A DNA stretch of 53,707 nucleotides from Streptococcus cristatus (lineage in GTDB: Bacteria > Bacillota > Bacilli > Lactobacillales > Streptococcaceae), in contig NZ_RJPS01000001.1 of assembly GCF_003943505.1 (NCBI RefSeq), positions 277 through 53,983 on the forward strand. The letters are read 5' to 3'. The notes below the pieces were generated by a model that saw nothing but the letters and a program-made list of their open reading frames with translations, had not been told where the DNA came from and did no database searches. Shown here one piece after another: positions 26,092 to 35,085 of the stretch (the stretch's first letter is position 1; the number at the start of each line of letters is the position of its first letter). Made by a program: the position numbers and the translations under genes.

Positions 26092-28068
26092 TTATTCTAC
26101 ATGACTTTCGAGATCTTTTTGTGCTTTCGCATTTGACTCTTCTTTTTCTTTCAGCCATTTCTTACGAGCTGCTTCGTAGTCTTTCTTCGTTACTACTTCA
26201 TCTTTTACTTTAATACGTTTGAAGTAAGTAGAACTTGTCTTATTACCTGTTTGGGCATAAGAACCTGAGAATGGCTCGATACGTGAGATAAATGGTGCTG
26301 CACCAGGGTTTGCCATCAATGGGACAACAAGAGAGCTATCTGTCAACCAAGCCTGAGCTGCTGCATATTTTTCGTAACGAGTAACAACATCTGAAGTTTC
26401 TTTACCAGCTTCATCTACCAAGCGGTCATATTCATCTAGACCAACTTGCTTAGCGGCAGCATTGTCTGCTCCCTCAAAACCAAGGTAACTCTTTGTAGTT
26501 TCAGTTGATGTAGTTTTCAAAATATCCAAATAAGTTGATGGATCTTGATAGTCAGGGTTCCAACCAACAGCTGTTGAGATATCCCAGTCTTCGCCAGCAG
26601 CATTTGGTGCATAGTAAGTAATGTTGTAAAGATCATCTTCTGACATTTGTTGAATATCTACAACAACATTCTCAGTTCCCAAAGTCTTTTCAACAGATTG
26701 CTTAAGCGATTGCGCGCGGTTAACCATTGGCTTAGCAGTCTGAGCAACTGGGAGATCCAGATGAATTGGGAATTCTACTCCGTCAGCTTGTAGAGCCGCT
26801 TTTGCTTTGGCAAACTCTGCTTTTGCTTTCTCAGCATTAAAGAGGCCATCTTGACCGTCCTCAAGTTTAACACCTTTCCATTCGTCACCCAATGCAGCAA
26901 CTTTCTCTTCTACAACGTCACCAAAAGATTTATCACCGGCTTGAACAAAAGTTGGTGGTACATAAGTATTACGGACAGCGTAAGGAGCACCCTCTTTACC
27001 ATTGATCTGTGCTGAGTATGATGTGCGGTCGATAGCAAAGTTCAAGGCTTGACGGAAGTCTTTGTTCAGAATCGCTTTCTTAGTAGCAGACTTCTGAGCA
27101 TCTGTTGTTTTACTTGTATGGTTGTAACTTTGACGATCAATATTGACACCCATAACAGCTACACCAGCACTTGGCGGTGTGAAAAAGATATTATCCTTGA
27201 AGTCTTTTTCTACTCCAGCATAGTTTGAGCTTGTAGGGTAGAGACGAGCTACTGTGTAGGCGCCGTCTTTAAAGTTACGAGCAAGGGCATCTTGGTCTTG
27301 TCCATCAAAGTAAGACAACTTGATAGTATCGACATGAACATTTTCTTTATCCCAGTAGTTTTCATTCTTTTGATATTCAACAGCAGACTTAGCAGTGATA
27401 GACTTCATCAAGAATGGTCCATTGTAAAGGATAGAAGATGGGTCAGTAGATTGACCAAATTTGTCCCCTTGTTTCTTAAGGAATTCAGCATTAACTGGCC
27501 AAAGAACTTGTGAAGTTGTCTTTGAATTCCACTGTGGTTCAGGTTGGTTCAAAGTATATTGGAGAGTGTGGTCGTCAACTGCCTTAACTCCAACAGTAGA
27601 GAAGTCAGGTGTTTTACCATTTACGTAGTCATCCAAGCCTTTTACAGAATGTTGAACAAGATAAAGGGCTTCAGATTTCTTATCAGCAGCATGCTTGAGG
27701 CCCGTCACAAAGTCCTGAGCTGTCACATCGCCGTATTCTTCACCTTCTGAAGTGTACCATTTAGCGTCTTTACGGATTTTATAGGTATAAGTCAAACCAT
27801 CCTTAGAAACAGTCCAAGACTCTGCAATAGACGGTACAAAATTACCATATTGGTCATTTTCCAACAAACCATCCACACCGTTAGTCACGAGGTCAGCTGT
27901 TGAAGCCTTACCAGATGTCACATAGTCCAATGTTTCTGGTTCAGCAGTATAGACATAATTATAAGCTTTTGCTGCGCTGTTTCCTTTTGATGAACCAGAA
28001 CAAGCAGCTAAAACGCCTACTGAAAGAAGGCTAACCCCAGCTAAAGCTAATACTTTGCTTTTTTTCAT
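26092..28068 (-). CDS. amiA: Oligopeptide-binding lipoprotein AmiA/HppA type
   Basis: The extracellular substrate-binding protein of the Ami importer (658 residues, SBP_bac_5 fold). The signal peptide has lipobox LAAC with the lipidated Cys23. The mature protein begins with a small Ser/Gly/Asn linker and then YVYTAEPETLDYV. The C-terminal tail EEESNAKAQKDLE is charged. It is the only binding protein in this operon. Paralogues such as aliA or aliB would lie elsewhere, so amiA is a positional name. A promoter and CodY box lie upstream. Its signal peptide could release a heptapeptide resembling known enterococcal-type pheromones. Confidence 0.94.
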   Translation of the reverse strand: MKKSKVLALAGVSLLSVGVLAACSGSSKGNSAAKAYNYVYTAEPETLDYVTSGKASTADLVTNGVDGLLENDQYGNFVPSIAESWTVSKDGLTYTYKIRKDAKWYTSEGEEYGDVTAQDFVTGLKHAADKKSEALYLVQHSVKGLDDYVNGKTPDFSTVGVKAVDDHTLQYTLNQPEPQWNSKTTSQVLWPVNAEFLKKQGDKFGQSTDPSSILYNGPFLMKSITAKSAVEYQKNENYWDKENVHVDTIKLSYFDGQDQDALARNFKDGAYTVARLYPTSSNYAGVEKDFKDNIFFTPPSAGVAVMGVNIDRQSYNHTSKTTDAQKSATKKAILNKDFRQALNFAIDRTSYSAQINGKEGAPYAVRNTYVPPTFVQAGDKSFGDVVEEKVAALGDEWKGVKLEDGQDGLFNAEKAKAEFAKAKAALQADGVEFPIHLDLPVAQTAKPMVNRAQSLKQSVEKTLGTENVVVDIQQMSEDDLYNITYYAPNAAGEDWDISTAVGWNPDYQDPSTYLDILKTTSTETTKSYLGFEGADNAAAKQVGLDEYDRLVDEAGKETSDVVTRYEKYAAAQAWLTDSSLVVPLMANPGAAPFISRIEPFSGSYAQTGNKTSSTYFKRIKVKDEVVTKKDYEAARKKWLKEKEESNAKAQKDLESHVE

Positions 28069-28106
28069 ACGAATTCTCCAATTTTGTTTTTTTAGGTTTA
28101 CTTAGG

Positions 28107-28135
28107 ATTATAGCACAAGAAAGGAAAAAAGTAAA
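28107..28135 (-). promoter_or_regulatory. Promoter of the ami operon
   Basis: TTTACT (28130-28135), a 17-base spacer and TATAAT (28107-28112) on the minus strand, 38 bases upstream of amiA. Confidence 0.8.
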
Positions 28136-28138
28136 CTA

Positions 28139-28153
28139 AATTTTCTGAATATT
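28139..28153. promoter_or_regulatory. CodY box at the ami promoter
   Basis: AATTTTCTGAATATT matches 14 of 15 positions of the CodY consensus AATTTTCWGAAAATT and lies directly upstream of the -35 box. CodY should lower peptide-transporter expression when branched-chain amino acids and GTP are plentiful. Confidence 0.7.
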
Positions 28154-28209
28154 ATGGTAGCCATGCAATGACTCTACTCTATTACTCGTGTTCATTTTCC
28201 ACTGCTATC

Positions 28210-29964
28210 CTAAGAAAAACTTAGCAAGTCTATAGACTTATTTAATAGAAGGGTAGTATAGTCCGGATCATCCTTGAGTTCTTTGATGGAAGTCTGAACC
28301 AACTCCAAATCATCTGTAATCATCCCATCCACTCCTAAGCGAAAGGATTTGACGATGCTATCCTCATCATTAATGGTCCAGTCATAGAGACGTTTGTCGG
28401 ATTGCCAGAGTTTATTGACAAAATTTTCATCCAAGGTTGAATACTCCATGGTGTAGCCAGAAGCCTTAGTTCGTGGAAAAATTGTATTATAAGGCAAGAT
28501 AAAAAAGCTGGGGATAGAAGAGTCATATTTGACAACCTGATCGATGACTTGGTAGTCCAAAGACTGAATCTGGTGTTGATAAACCTTGATTTTGGCACCA
28601 TACTTGCTCAAGAATCGCTCCATCATATTCTTGGAGTCTTTCTTGCTGGTCTTGATTTCTATCAAGAGGCGCTGGCCGAGTTGATTGGCACGAGTAAAGT
28701 AATCATCAAAGCTAGAAATCTTAGCCCGATAGCCATTTTCTGAAATCTCTAGTGAAGTTAAGTCGGCCAAGGTTAAGTCTTGAGGTTGGGCATCAAGACC
28801 TGCCAACTGCTTCAGGTTTGCGTCATGCATCATGACAAATTGCCCATCCTTGGTTTCCTGCACATCCATTTCTACCAAGTCAGGCTTGAGCAAGGCTGTT
28901 TTTTCCAGCGCTTCTACGGTATTTTGGATTCCATTTTCCCTCGAAACCCCTCTATGGGAAATCGTAATCGGAACGTTCTCCAAAGGGAAATTTAGATAGA
29001 CATAACCTTCTAATGCGAAGCTGAAGCTAGCAATAGTCAAAACAAACCAACGCATTAGAGACAGGCCTCTTTTCGATGGATAGTCACTTAAGGTACGATC
29101 TGTCAGGAAGGAGACAAATTTGAGAAGGAAATAGGACAACATAGCATAGTAGGCAAACTTAATCAGGACAAAAGCTACAATACCGCTAAAGAGGACAACC
29201 TCATTTGGTTGAGTGTTCGCGTATCGCTGTCCTAGTATAGCTGGAGCTGAGAGAAAAGTATAAAGCAGAAAGCTTTTGATAATAATCCAAAAAAGATGCC
29301 TAGTGTAAAAGAAAAGGCGGTTCTTGGTCTTGGCTAGACTAAAGCGAATTGCCTGAGGAACTGTGGCATGTTCAAAAAAGAGCTGTGGTAGGGCAAACAT
29401 TAGTCGCACTGCCACTAGAAGCATGCCGACCACAAGAAGTCCCATGAAAACGGCGAACACAATATTATTTGCTAAATAGGTGACAATAAAATCCGGAACC
29501 AAAATTTTATTGAGATAGTAGATTTTCAAAATTTGGCGCAAGAAGGGAAAAAGAAAGCCCATATAAAGTACGATAAAGAGCATTTTCCCTGGGCCAGCCT
29601 TCTTGACAATGGCAAAACTATCCCTAAATGTCTTTCCAAGAAAAGCGAATACTGGTCGATTTTCTTTATCTAAAAGATTGCGAATCCCCATGAAAATCAT
29701 GCCACTCTGGAAATAGGCGACAAAGAGATTGACCACAACGAGGACTAGAAAGCCTAGACCGACCAGCCAATTGGAACTGAGGACTGCCCACACATTATTG
29801 TAGGACAAAAAAAGATATCCTGTCTGTTTGAGTAGATATTCTGCTGCGTAGGAATTAAAGGGGATCCAAGCATACTCCATCATCATAAAGACCATGAAAA
29901 AGAGGACTAGGATCTTGTCTAAATTATGATAAAAGCGCTTAAAGCTAAGTTTTTCTGGTTTCAT
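28210..29964 (-). CDS. Membrane-anchored glycerophosphodiester phosphodiesterase
   Basis: A 584-residue protein: an N-terminal membrane domain with about eight hydrophobic segments (roughly 15-340) and a C-terminal GDPD domain (about 335-560) that opens with ISHRGVSREN, followed by VEMDVQETKDGQFVMMHD. These carry the catalytic His and metal-binding Glu and Asp residues. The usual reaction is hydrolysis of glycerophosphodiesters, with lipid or teichoic-acid head groups as likely sources. The fusion of a polytopic domain to GDPD is common in Firmicutes. The gene stands alone, about 145 bases downstream of rocS and ahead of the ami promoter region. Confidence 0.9.
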   Translation of the reverse strand: MKPEKLSFKRFYHNLDKILVLFFMVFMMMEYAWIPFNSYAAEYLLKQTGYLFLSYNNVWAVLSSNWLVGLGFLVLVVVNLFVAYFQSGMIFMGIRNLLDKENRPVFAFLGKTFRDSFAIVKKAGPGKMLFIVLYMGFLFPFLRQILKIYYLNKILVPDFIVTYLANNIVFAVFMGLLVVGMLLVAVRLMFALPQLFFEHATVPQAIRFSLAKTKNRLFFYTRHLFWIIIKSFLLYTFLSAPAILGQRYANTQPNEVVLFSGIVAFVLIKFAYYAMLSYFLLKFVSFLTDRTLSDYPSKRGLSLMRWFVLTIASFSFALEGYVYLNFPLENVPITISHRGVSRENGIQNTVEALEKTALLKPDLVEMDVQETKDGQFVMMHDANLKQLAGLDAQPQDLTLADLTSLEISENGYRAKISSFDDYFTRANQLGQRLLIEIKTSKKDSKNMMERFLSKYGAKIKVYQHQIQSLDYQVIDQVVKYDSSIPSFFILPYNTIFPRTKASGYTMEYSTLDENFVNKLWQSDKRLYDWTINDEDSIVKSFRLGVDGMITDDLELVQTSIKELKDDPDYTTLLLNKSIDLLSFS

Positions 29965-30073
29965 CTTATTTTCTTCTTTCAGAAATTTGGGCGAAACAGG
30001 GTAGTCAAGTTACAGTGGCTACAGTGAGTCCGCTCCTGTTATTGCCATCTTGGCTCCACCCCTTCTTTGACAA

Positions 30074-30101
30074 ATAAATCTCAGCTTTTCAACTGAGATT
30101 T
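30074..30101 (-). terminator. Terminator of rocS
   Basis: A perfect 9-bp stem (30076-30084 with 30093-30101) immediately downstream of the rocS stop. The minus-strand tail (ATTTGTC) is short, and the plus-strand tail TTCTTTCTT is also T-rich. Confidence 0.65.
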
Positions 30102-30107
30102 TCTTTC

Positions 30108-30602
30108 TTATTTACCAAACAAACGAGCAAAAAAGCCTTTGTTTTCCTGCTTTTGTACCTTCTCCTTGGCTTCATCCAGCTCCAAAAGAAGGGTTTCCCG
30201 CTCACTCATAGCCTTGGCTGTCAACTGCTGCTGCTGGTCTAGCTGCTTATCTTTTTCAGCAATTTGCACATCTTTGACACGGAGTTGTTCGTCTTTCTTA
30301 GCCAGCTGGTTATCTTTCGCCTTGAGTTGCTCATAAAGGCGCAAAATCTCAGCATTTTTTTCATCCACTAAGATTTCCATCAACTCGCGCTGTTTGACTT
30401 CTTCGCTGACTGGCTCATCTTCAAAAATGGTCTTTTTATAAATTTCTTCTAGCTTAATCAGGCCACTGCGGGTCACGACTGTGACCCCTTTTTCATTTTT
30501 TTCTGTATCTTCTGGCGGCAGAGCCTTGACACGATTATTGATTGCCTGACGGCTGACTCCTAAAATCTCGGCCAGCTCGCTGACTGTCTTTTCAATTGCC
30601 AT
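30108..30602 (-). CDS. rocS: RocS-like chromosome segregation protein (HTH, coiled coil, amphipathic tail)
   Basis: A 164-residue protein whose layout matches pneumococcal RocS. It has an N-terminal helix-turn-helix (about 5-28, VSELAEILGVSRQAINNRVKA), a linker, a long coiled coil (about 72-150, rich in KDxQLAxKD repeats) and a short C-terminal amphipathic segment NKGFFARLFGK that should bind the membrane. Proteins of this kind (DUF536) tether DNA to the membrane and help chromosome segregation. Assignment rests on architecture and the C-terminal motif. A plasmid-type DUF536 regulator is the alternative. Confidence 0.85.
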   Translation of the reverse strand: MAIEKTVSELAEILGVSRQAINNRVKALPPEDTEKNEKGVTVVTRSGLIKLEEIYKKTIFEDEPVSEEVKQRELMEILVDEKNAEILRLYEQLKAKDNQLAKKDEQLRVKDVQIAEKDKQLDQQQQLTAKAMSERETLLLELDEAKEKVQKQENKGFFARLFGK

Positions 30603-30674
30603 AATTTCCTCTGAAACTTTTTCTAGATATAGTTACCTAAATCTTATCATATCAAGGCTTAACTGTCAAATAAA

Positions 30675-30708
30675 GCAAAAAAGTGAAACAAGTATATTGC
30701 TCCACTTT
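30675..30708 (-). terminator. Terminator of rsuA
   Basis: A 12-bp stem (30680-30691 with 30697-30708) in which two positions become G-U pairs in minus-strand RNA, followed by a run of T. It lies ten bases after the rsuA stop. Confidence 0.8.
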
Positions 30709-30717
30709 CCTAGTTTT

Positions 30718-31446
30718 CTATAGTTCAACTTGAAAAATTTCCAAGCTCTGCATTTCTTCTTTAGTCAAGCGTCGCCATTGCCCCAGTTCCAGACTTGGAT
30801 CTAGCTGCAGAGGCCCCATAGACAAGCGCTGAAGGTCGGTGACTTCCTTTCCACAAGCTAGAACCATCCGCTTCACCTGATGAAACTTACCTTCTGAGAG
30901 CGTGATACGAACCAGACTGGTCTGTGCTCCTTCATTTCTTTCGATAATTTCGAGCTGGGCAGGCTGACAAGTGAAGTCTTTAAGCTCGATTCCTTGAGCA
31001 AAACGCTCAACATCTGCCTGATCCATCAGACCGGCAACCTGGGCCTGATAAAGCTTAGCCACATGGCGCTTGGGGGACAGCATAGCATGCGATAGCTGAC
31101 CATTATTAGTCAAAAGCAGAAGCCCATGCGTATCCACATCTAAGCGCCCCACAGGAAAGACTTCTTTTTGACGGGCAGCATCGTCCAATAAATCTAAAAC
31201 CGTTTTATGGCGGTCATCTTCAGTTGCGGAAATGACACCCTTTGGTTTGTTCAAGAGATAGTAGACAAATTTCTCATAAACCAAGGTCTGACCATCCACC
31301 ACAATCTGATCCGACCTCTCATCAATCTGTGTCTTGGCCGACGTGACCGCTGCCCCATTGACCCAGACTTGACCTTTTTTCAATAGTTGCTTGACTTGAC
31401 TACGTGAGCCAAGTCCACTTTCCACTAAAAATTTATCCAGACGCAT
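30718..31446 (-). CDS. rsuA: Pseudouridine synthase, RsuA/RluB family
   Basis: A 242-residue RNA-modifying enzyme, most likely for 16S rRNA pseudouridine 516. The N-terminal S4 RNA-binding domain covers about 1-55 (MRLDKFLVESGLGSRSQVKQLLKKG), and the catalytic domain has GRLDVDTHGLLLLTNNG with the catalytic Asp near residue 102. The exact target nucleotide cannot be told from sequence alone. It starts nine bases downstream of the MFS gene and may be cotranscribed. Confidence 0.93.
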   Translation of the reverse strand: MRLDKFLVESGLGSRSQVKQLLKKGQVWVNGAAVTSAKTQIDERSDQIVVDGQTLVYEKFVYYLLNKPKGVISATEDDRHKTVLDLLDDAARQKEVFPVGRLDVDTHGLLLLTNNGQLSHAMLSPKRHVAKLYQAQVAGLMDQADVERFAQGIELKDFTCQPAQLEIIERNEGAQTSLVRITLSEGKFHQVKRMVLACGKEVTDLQRLSMGPLQLDPSLELGQWRRLTKEEMQSLEIFQVEL

Positions 31447-31455
31447 ACTCTTCTC

Positions 31456-32607
31456 CTAAGCAGACTTTTTCTTGAGAATCCCAAACGCCAGCACTGCCAT
31501 TAAAACCATCAGACTTCCCAAAACGCCAAAAATAAAGGAAGCTTGGCTTGAAAATTGACTAATCAAAGACAAGAAAAAGGTTGTAGCAGTCGCTCCAGCA
31601 CTGCAACCTAAAATCACAATTGAAGTTGCTTGATTCAAGGATTTGCTAGGGATTCTCTCGGAAAGAATATGGAAAATCGCTGTCAGACTAACACTATAAA
31701 CAAAGCCAGAAGCGATAGTAACCACGCTTAAGAGCAAGAGATTTGGTGCCAAACCAATCATGATGGAAGTAAGACCAAAGGCCACTCCCGCAACCGTCAA
31801 TAAATTTTCCTTAAAATAATGAAGAAGCGGTGCAAAGGACAAGCCTGCGGCAATACCAATCAACTGCATAGTTGAAAGAATCAAGCCTGCTGTCTGAACA
31901 CTGCCCATACCAGACTTTTCAACCAGGCCGGGCACGCGCACGTTGATAACCACATTCGTCAAGACAATCACCGCTGCTACTAGGGCTAGGCCGATTGTCA
32001 AAAACCACTGTGCAGCTGTCAAGCCTTTGCCTTCTTGATGAGCCTCATGATGCTTTTCCTCCTTGCCATAAGGCACAAAGAGCAGATAAAGGGCTAGAAC
32101 AATCAACCCCGACGCATAGACCAAGAAAGAAATTTCCCAGCCAAAGCGAAGCAACTGGCTCACTCCAAGCGTCAGGAGGGCTGTCCCAACAACTTCAGCC
32201 GATCCACGTAGACCTAAGGTCTGAATCCGTTCCTTGCCCTCATAGCGCTCGCTGATAATCGAGATAGCTTTAGCGTTGAGCAAACCAACTCCCATACCAA
32301 AGATAAGCCGAGAGGCAAAAATCACCCAGTAGGTCTTATTCACGAGAGGAACAAAGCCGCAAAGAGAGAAAATCAAGAGCCCCGTCACAATCATCTTTCG
32401 TTCCGATAAATATTTCTCCACCAGACCATTTAAGATTAGCATGAGCATAATCCCAGCCGATGGGAGAGAAACCAACAATTCAATCCAGCTTTCTGGCAGG
32501 TCTTTATAAAAAGCAAACATAGCCGATTGGGCACTGGAAATCGAAAAGGAGGTCGTCAACACCAAAGAAAGTGAGAGAATACTCACTTTTTCCATAAACT
32601 TTTTCAT
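31456..32607 (-). CDS. MFS transporter, CynX/YeaN-like appearance
   Basis: A 383-residue polytopic membrane protein with about 12 hydrophobic segments and a basic central loop (GKEEKHHEAHQEGKG, near 185-200) between the two six-helix halves. The segment GLVEKYLSERKMIVTGLL fits the loop between helices 2 and 3 of the major facilitator superfamily. The substrate is unknown. GGA lies shortly before the ATG. It is divergent from def and has a TTGCGT-N17-TATGAT promoter. Confidence 0.88.
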   Translation of the reverse strand: MKKFMEKVSILSLSLVLTTSFSISSAQSAMFAFYKDLPESWIELLVSLPSAGIMLMLILNGLVEKYLSERKMIVTGLLIFSLCGFVPLVNKTYWVIFASRLIFGMGVGLLNAKAISIISERYEGKERIQTLGLRGSAEVVGTALLTLGVSQLLRFGWEISFLVYASGLIVLALYLLFVPYGKEEKHHEAHQEGKGLTAAQWFLTIGLALVAAVIVLTNVVINVRVPGLVEKSGMGSVQTAGLILSTMQLIGIAAGLSFAPLLHYFKENLLTVAGVAFGLTSIMIGLAPNLLLLSVVTIASGFVYSVSLTAIFHILSERIPSKSLNQATSIVILGCSAGATATTFFLSLISQFSSQASFIFGVLGSLMVLMAVLAFGILKKKSA

Positions 32608-32638
32608 TCTATTTTCCTTTAAAAATCACACTCATTCT

Positions 32639-32667
32639 ATCATACAGCTTTTTAGAAAAAGACGCAA
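32639..32667 (-). promoter_or_regulatory. Promoter of the MFS gene
   Basis: On the minus strand TTGCGT (32662-32667), a 17-base spacer and TATGAT (32639-32644). Confidence 0.65.
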
Positions 32668-32768
32668 TCATCTTTTCTTAAAAATTCGGTCATTAAAAAG
32701 AGTATTCTTTCGAAAAATTTCTCCTCTGATAAAAGGACAAGCCCTTTCTTTATTTCTGGCGGGATTTG

Positions 32769-32777
32769 TGTTATGAT
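32769..32777 (+). promoter_or_regulatory. Extended -10 promoter of def
   Basis: TG-T-TATGAT (TATGAT at 32772-32777) lies 24 bases upstream of the def ATG. The -35 (TTTATT at 32749-32754) is poor. Confidence 0.6.
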
Positions 32778-32801
32778 GAAAGAAAGAAAAAGGAGAGAAT
32801 C

Positions 32802-33434
32802 ATGTCTGTTAGTGAAAAAAAATCGGTTATGGATAAATTAACCAAGGCAGCTCATTTGATCGATATGAGCGATATTATCCGTGAGGGGAATCCTACCTTG
32901 CGTGCAGTGGCTGAGGAAGTCAGCTTTCCCCTATCTGATCAGGAAATCATTTTAGGTGAGAAAATGATGCAGTTCTTGAAACATTCTCAAGATCCTGTCA
33001 TGGCGGAAAAAATGGGGCTCCGTGGCGGAGTCGGTCTAGCAGCGCCTCAGCTGGATATTTCTAAGCGGATTATCGCTGTGCTAGTGCCAAATCTGGAGGA
33101 CGAAGAAGGAAATCCGCCTAAAGAAGCTTACTCCCTAGCTCAGGTCATGTACAATCCTAAAGTTGTTGCCCACTCCGTCCAAGATGCTGCTCTGGCTGAT
33201 GGAGAAGGCTGCTTATCCGTTGACCGAGAGGTGCCAGGCTATGTTGTGCGTCATGCACGAGTGACCGTGGATTACTTTGACAAGGATGGTCAAAAACACC
33301 GCATCAAACTCAAGGGCTACAATTCTATCGTGGTTCAACACGAGATTGACCATATCAACGGCATCATGTTCTACGACCGCATCAATGAAAAAGATCCATT
33401 TGCAGTGAAAGACGGTATGCTGGTACTGGAATAA
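32802..33434 (+). CDS. def: Peptide deformylase
   Basis: An iron-dependent enzyme that removes the N-formyl group from new proteins. The 210-residue product has the three family motifs in order: [14 protein letters not shown] and the metal-binding QHEIDHING (HExxH). The length and insertions fit the Gram-positive type II class. The ATG at 32802 is chosen because AGGAGA lies five bases before it. Upstream in-frame codons fall in the promoter. It ends at a terminator shared with the convergent GlsB-like gene. Confidence 0.97.
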   Translation: MSVSEKKSVMDKLTKAAHLIDMSDIIREGNPTLRAVAEEVSFPLSDQEIILGEKMMQFLKHSQDPVMAEKMGLRGGVGLAAPQLDISKRIIAVLVPNLEDEEGNPPKEAYSLAQVMYNPKVVAHSVQDAALADGEGCLSVDREVPGYVVRHARVTVDYFDKDGQKHRIKLKGYNSIVVQHEIDHINGIMFYDRINEKDPFAVKDGMLVLE

Positions 33435-33454
33435 AAGACCATATTTGCAATCAA

Positions 33455-33486
33455 AAATACCTAGACGTTTTCACGCCTAGGTATTT
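33455..33486. terminator. Bidirectional terminator after def
   Basis: A perfect 10-bp outer stem (33455-33464 with 33477-33486) with T-rich flanks on both strands, between def and the convergent small membrane-protein gene. Confidence 0.8.
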
Positions 33487-33499
33487 CTTTTACACTATT

Positions 33500-33730
33500 C
33501 TAGGTGCCTCGATCCCAGAAAAGAGCCAAGAGGATCACAGCACCCAAGACTGAGGGAAGAATGGCTGTGCCCGCTAACATCGGTCCCCAGTGGCCAAAAA
33601 GCAATTGCCCAAGCCATGAACCAAACCAGCCCAAAAGGATTTTTCCGATACAGCCCATACGCTCTCCGCGGCTGGTAATAGCCCCAGCCATGAGACCAAT
33701 AATAAAACCGACAAACATACTACCAATCAT
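33500..33730 (-). CDS. GlsB/YeaQ/YmgE-family small membrane protein
   Basis: A 76-residue hydrophobic protein with three membrane segments (about 3-20, 28-48 and 53-72) and the family feature GxxAGxITSRGERMGCIGKILLGWFGSWLG split around a short basic loop. These transglycosylase-associated-domain proteins are often stress-induced; in enterococci GlsB is linked to envelope stress. The function here is unknown. A plus-strand frame covering the same bases is a shadow. Confidence 0.88.
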   Translation of the reverse strand: MIGSMFVGFIIGLMAGAITSRGERMGCIGKILLGWFGSWLGQLLFGHWGPMLAGTAILPSVLGAVILLALFWDRGT

Positions 33731-33823
33731 ATAGGATCCTTCTTTCTATGTTTCTAAGAATACTTTTCAAGAAGCAGGTGGGAGCTGTCAGATTAAAAGT
33801 GCCCGTCAAAACAACTTAAAATC

Positions 33824-35065
33824 TTAGATTGCCCAGTCTCCATTTCTGAAGATAGGAACTCGTGTTCCATCCTCACGGATACCATCGATATCCATTTGAT
33901 TCGAACCAATCATAAAGTCCACGTGAACATCTGAACGGTTGAGGCCTGCAGCTTCAAGCTCTTCTTCGCTCATCTCTGCTCCGCCAACCACGCTAGTCGC
34001 ATAAGCTGCACCGATAGCCAAGTGGTTAGAAGCATTTTCATCGAAAAGGGTGTTGAAGAAGGTAATGCCTGACTGAGAAATCGGGCTTGGATCTGGTACC
34101 AAGGCACATTCACCCAAGGCACGCGCACCCGCATTTTCAAAGACAAGGTCTTTCATGACCTGATCACCCTTCTCGGCTGAAATATCCACGATTTGTCCAT
34201 CCTTAAAGGTTACCTTAATCCCTTCGATGATATTTCCGTTATAGCTAAGCGGTTTTGTAGAGGTTACATAGCCCTCTGCACGACGGAAGTCAGGAGCCGT
34301 AAAGACTTCTTCTGTCGGCATATTTGGCAAGAATCCTTCTCCCTGCGCATTGACAGCACCGGCTGATTCCCAAACGTGGTTCTTTGGCAAGCCAAGTGTC
34401 AAATCAGTTCCTGGCGCTGTGTAATGAAGAGCTGAAAATTGCTCCTTATTAAGCATTTCTGCTTTGCTCTTAAGGATAGCAGCGTGTTCTTCCCAAGCCT
34501 TCACGGGGTCTTCTTCGTAAACACGGCAGGTTTTGAAAATTTGGTCCCAAAGGAGATCAACTGCTTCTTCGTCGCTCGCAGCATTTGGAAAGACTTTTTT
34601 GGCCCACTCAAGTCCAGCAGCAGCTGCGACGGTCCAGCTAACCTTGTTGGATTGGGTTGCGATCCGCATTGGCTTCATCGCAAGTCCCATCGCTTTAGCA
34701 GAAGCTGAAAGCTTGTCAGCGTCCACGCCGTTCAAGGCACCTGGGTCAGAAGAACGGACACCAAGACGGCTGGCCTTGTTCTCCAAGAGATAGTTCATCT
34801 CAGCAATCTTATATTCTGGCACATTGTCCAGACGATCCATCGGCGCGTGGAGGAATTTCTCACGGTTGATGACATCATCTGTCCACTGAACGATGACCTC
34901 ATGTGCACCCAAGGCATAAGCTTCTTTCACGATCAAATGCGCCAACTCACGCTGCTCCACATCAATATTGAGCGCCACTGTGTGACCCGGTTGCACATTG
35001 ATACCATTGGCAACCAATAGTTTAGCGTATTTTTCTAAGTTTTCTTTAAAATTTGGCAGAACCAT
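33824..35065 (-). CDS. pepS: Aminopeptidase PepS (family M29)
   Basis: A 413-residue metallo-aminopeptidase of family M29, cytoplasmic, which trims N-terminal residues from short peptides such as those brought in by the Ami system. The N-terminal segment with LVANGINVQPGHTVALNIDVEQRELAHLIVKEAYALGAHEV and the metal-ligand region around HLAIGAAYATS and DVHVDFMIGS are typical. It lies 20 bases downstream of a small membrane-protein gene and is probably cotranscribed with it and polC. Confidence 0.94.
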   Translation of the reverse strand: MVLPNFKENLEKYAKLLVANGINVQPGHTVALNIDVEQRELAHLIVKEAYALGAHEVIVQWTDDVINREKFLHAPMDRLDNVPEYKIAEMNYLLENKASRLGVRSSDPGALNGVDADKLSASAKAMGLAMKPMRIATQSNKVSWTVAAAAGLEWAKKVFPNAASDEEAVDLLWDQIFKTCRVYEEDPVKAWEEHAAILKSKAEMLNKEQFSALHYTAPGTDLTLGLPKNHVWESAGAVNAQGEGFLPNMPTEEVFTAPDFRRAEGYVTSTKPLSYNGNIIEGIKVTFKDGQIVDISAEKGDQVMKDLVFENAGARALGECALVPDPSPISQSGITFFNTLFDENASNHLAIGAAYATSVVGGAEMSEEELEAAGLNRSDVHVDFMIGSNQMDIDGIREDGTRVPIFRNGDWAI

Positions 35066-35085
35066 CTGCTTCTCCTTTTCTTTCG

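Noticed and set aside
33504..33734. Plus-strand 76-codon frame opposite the GlsB-like gene
   Set aside because: The minus-strand product is a clear membrane-protein family member; the plus-strand frame is its mirror.
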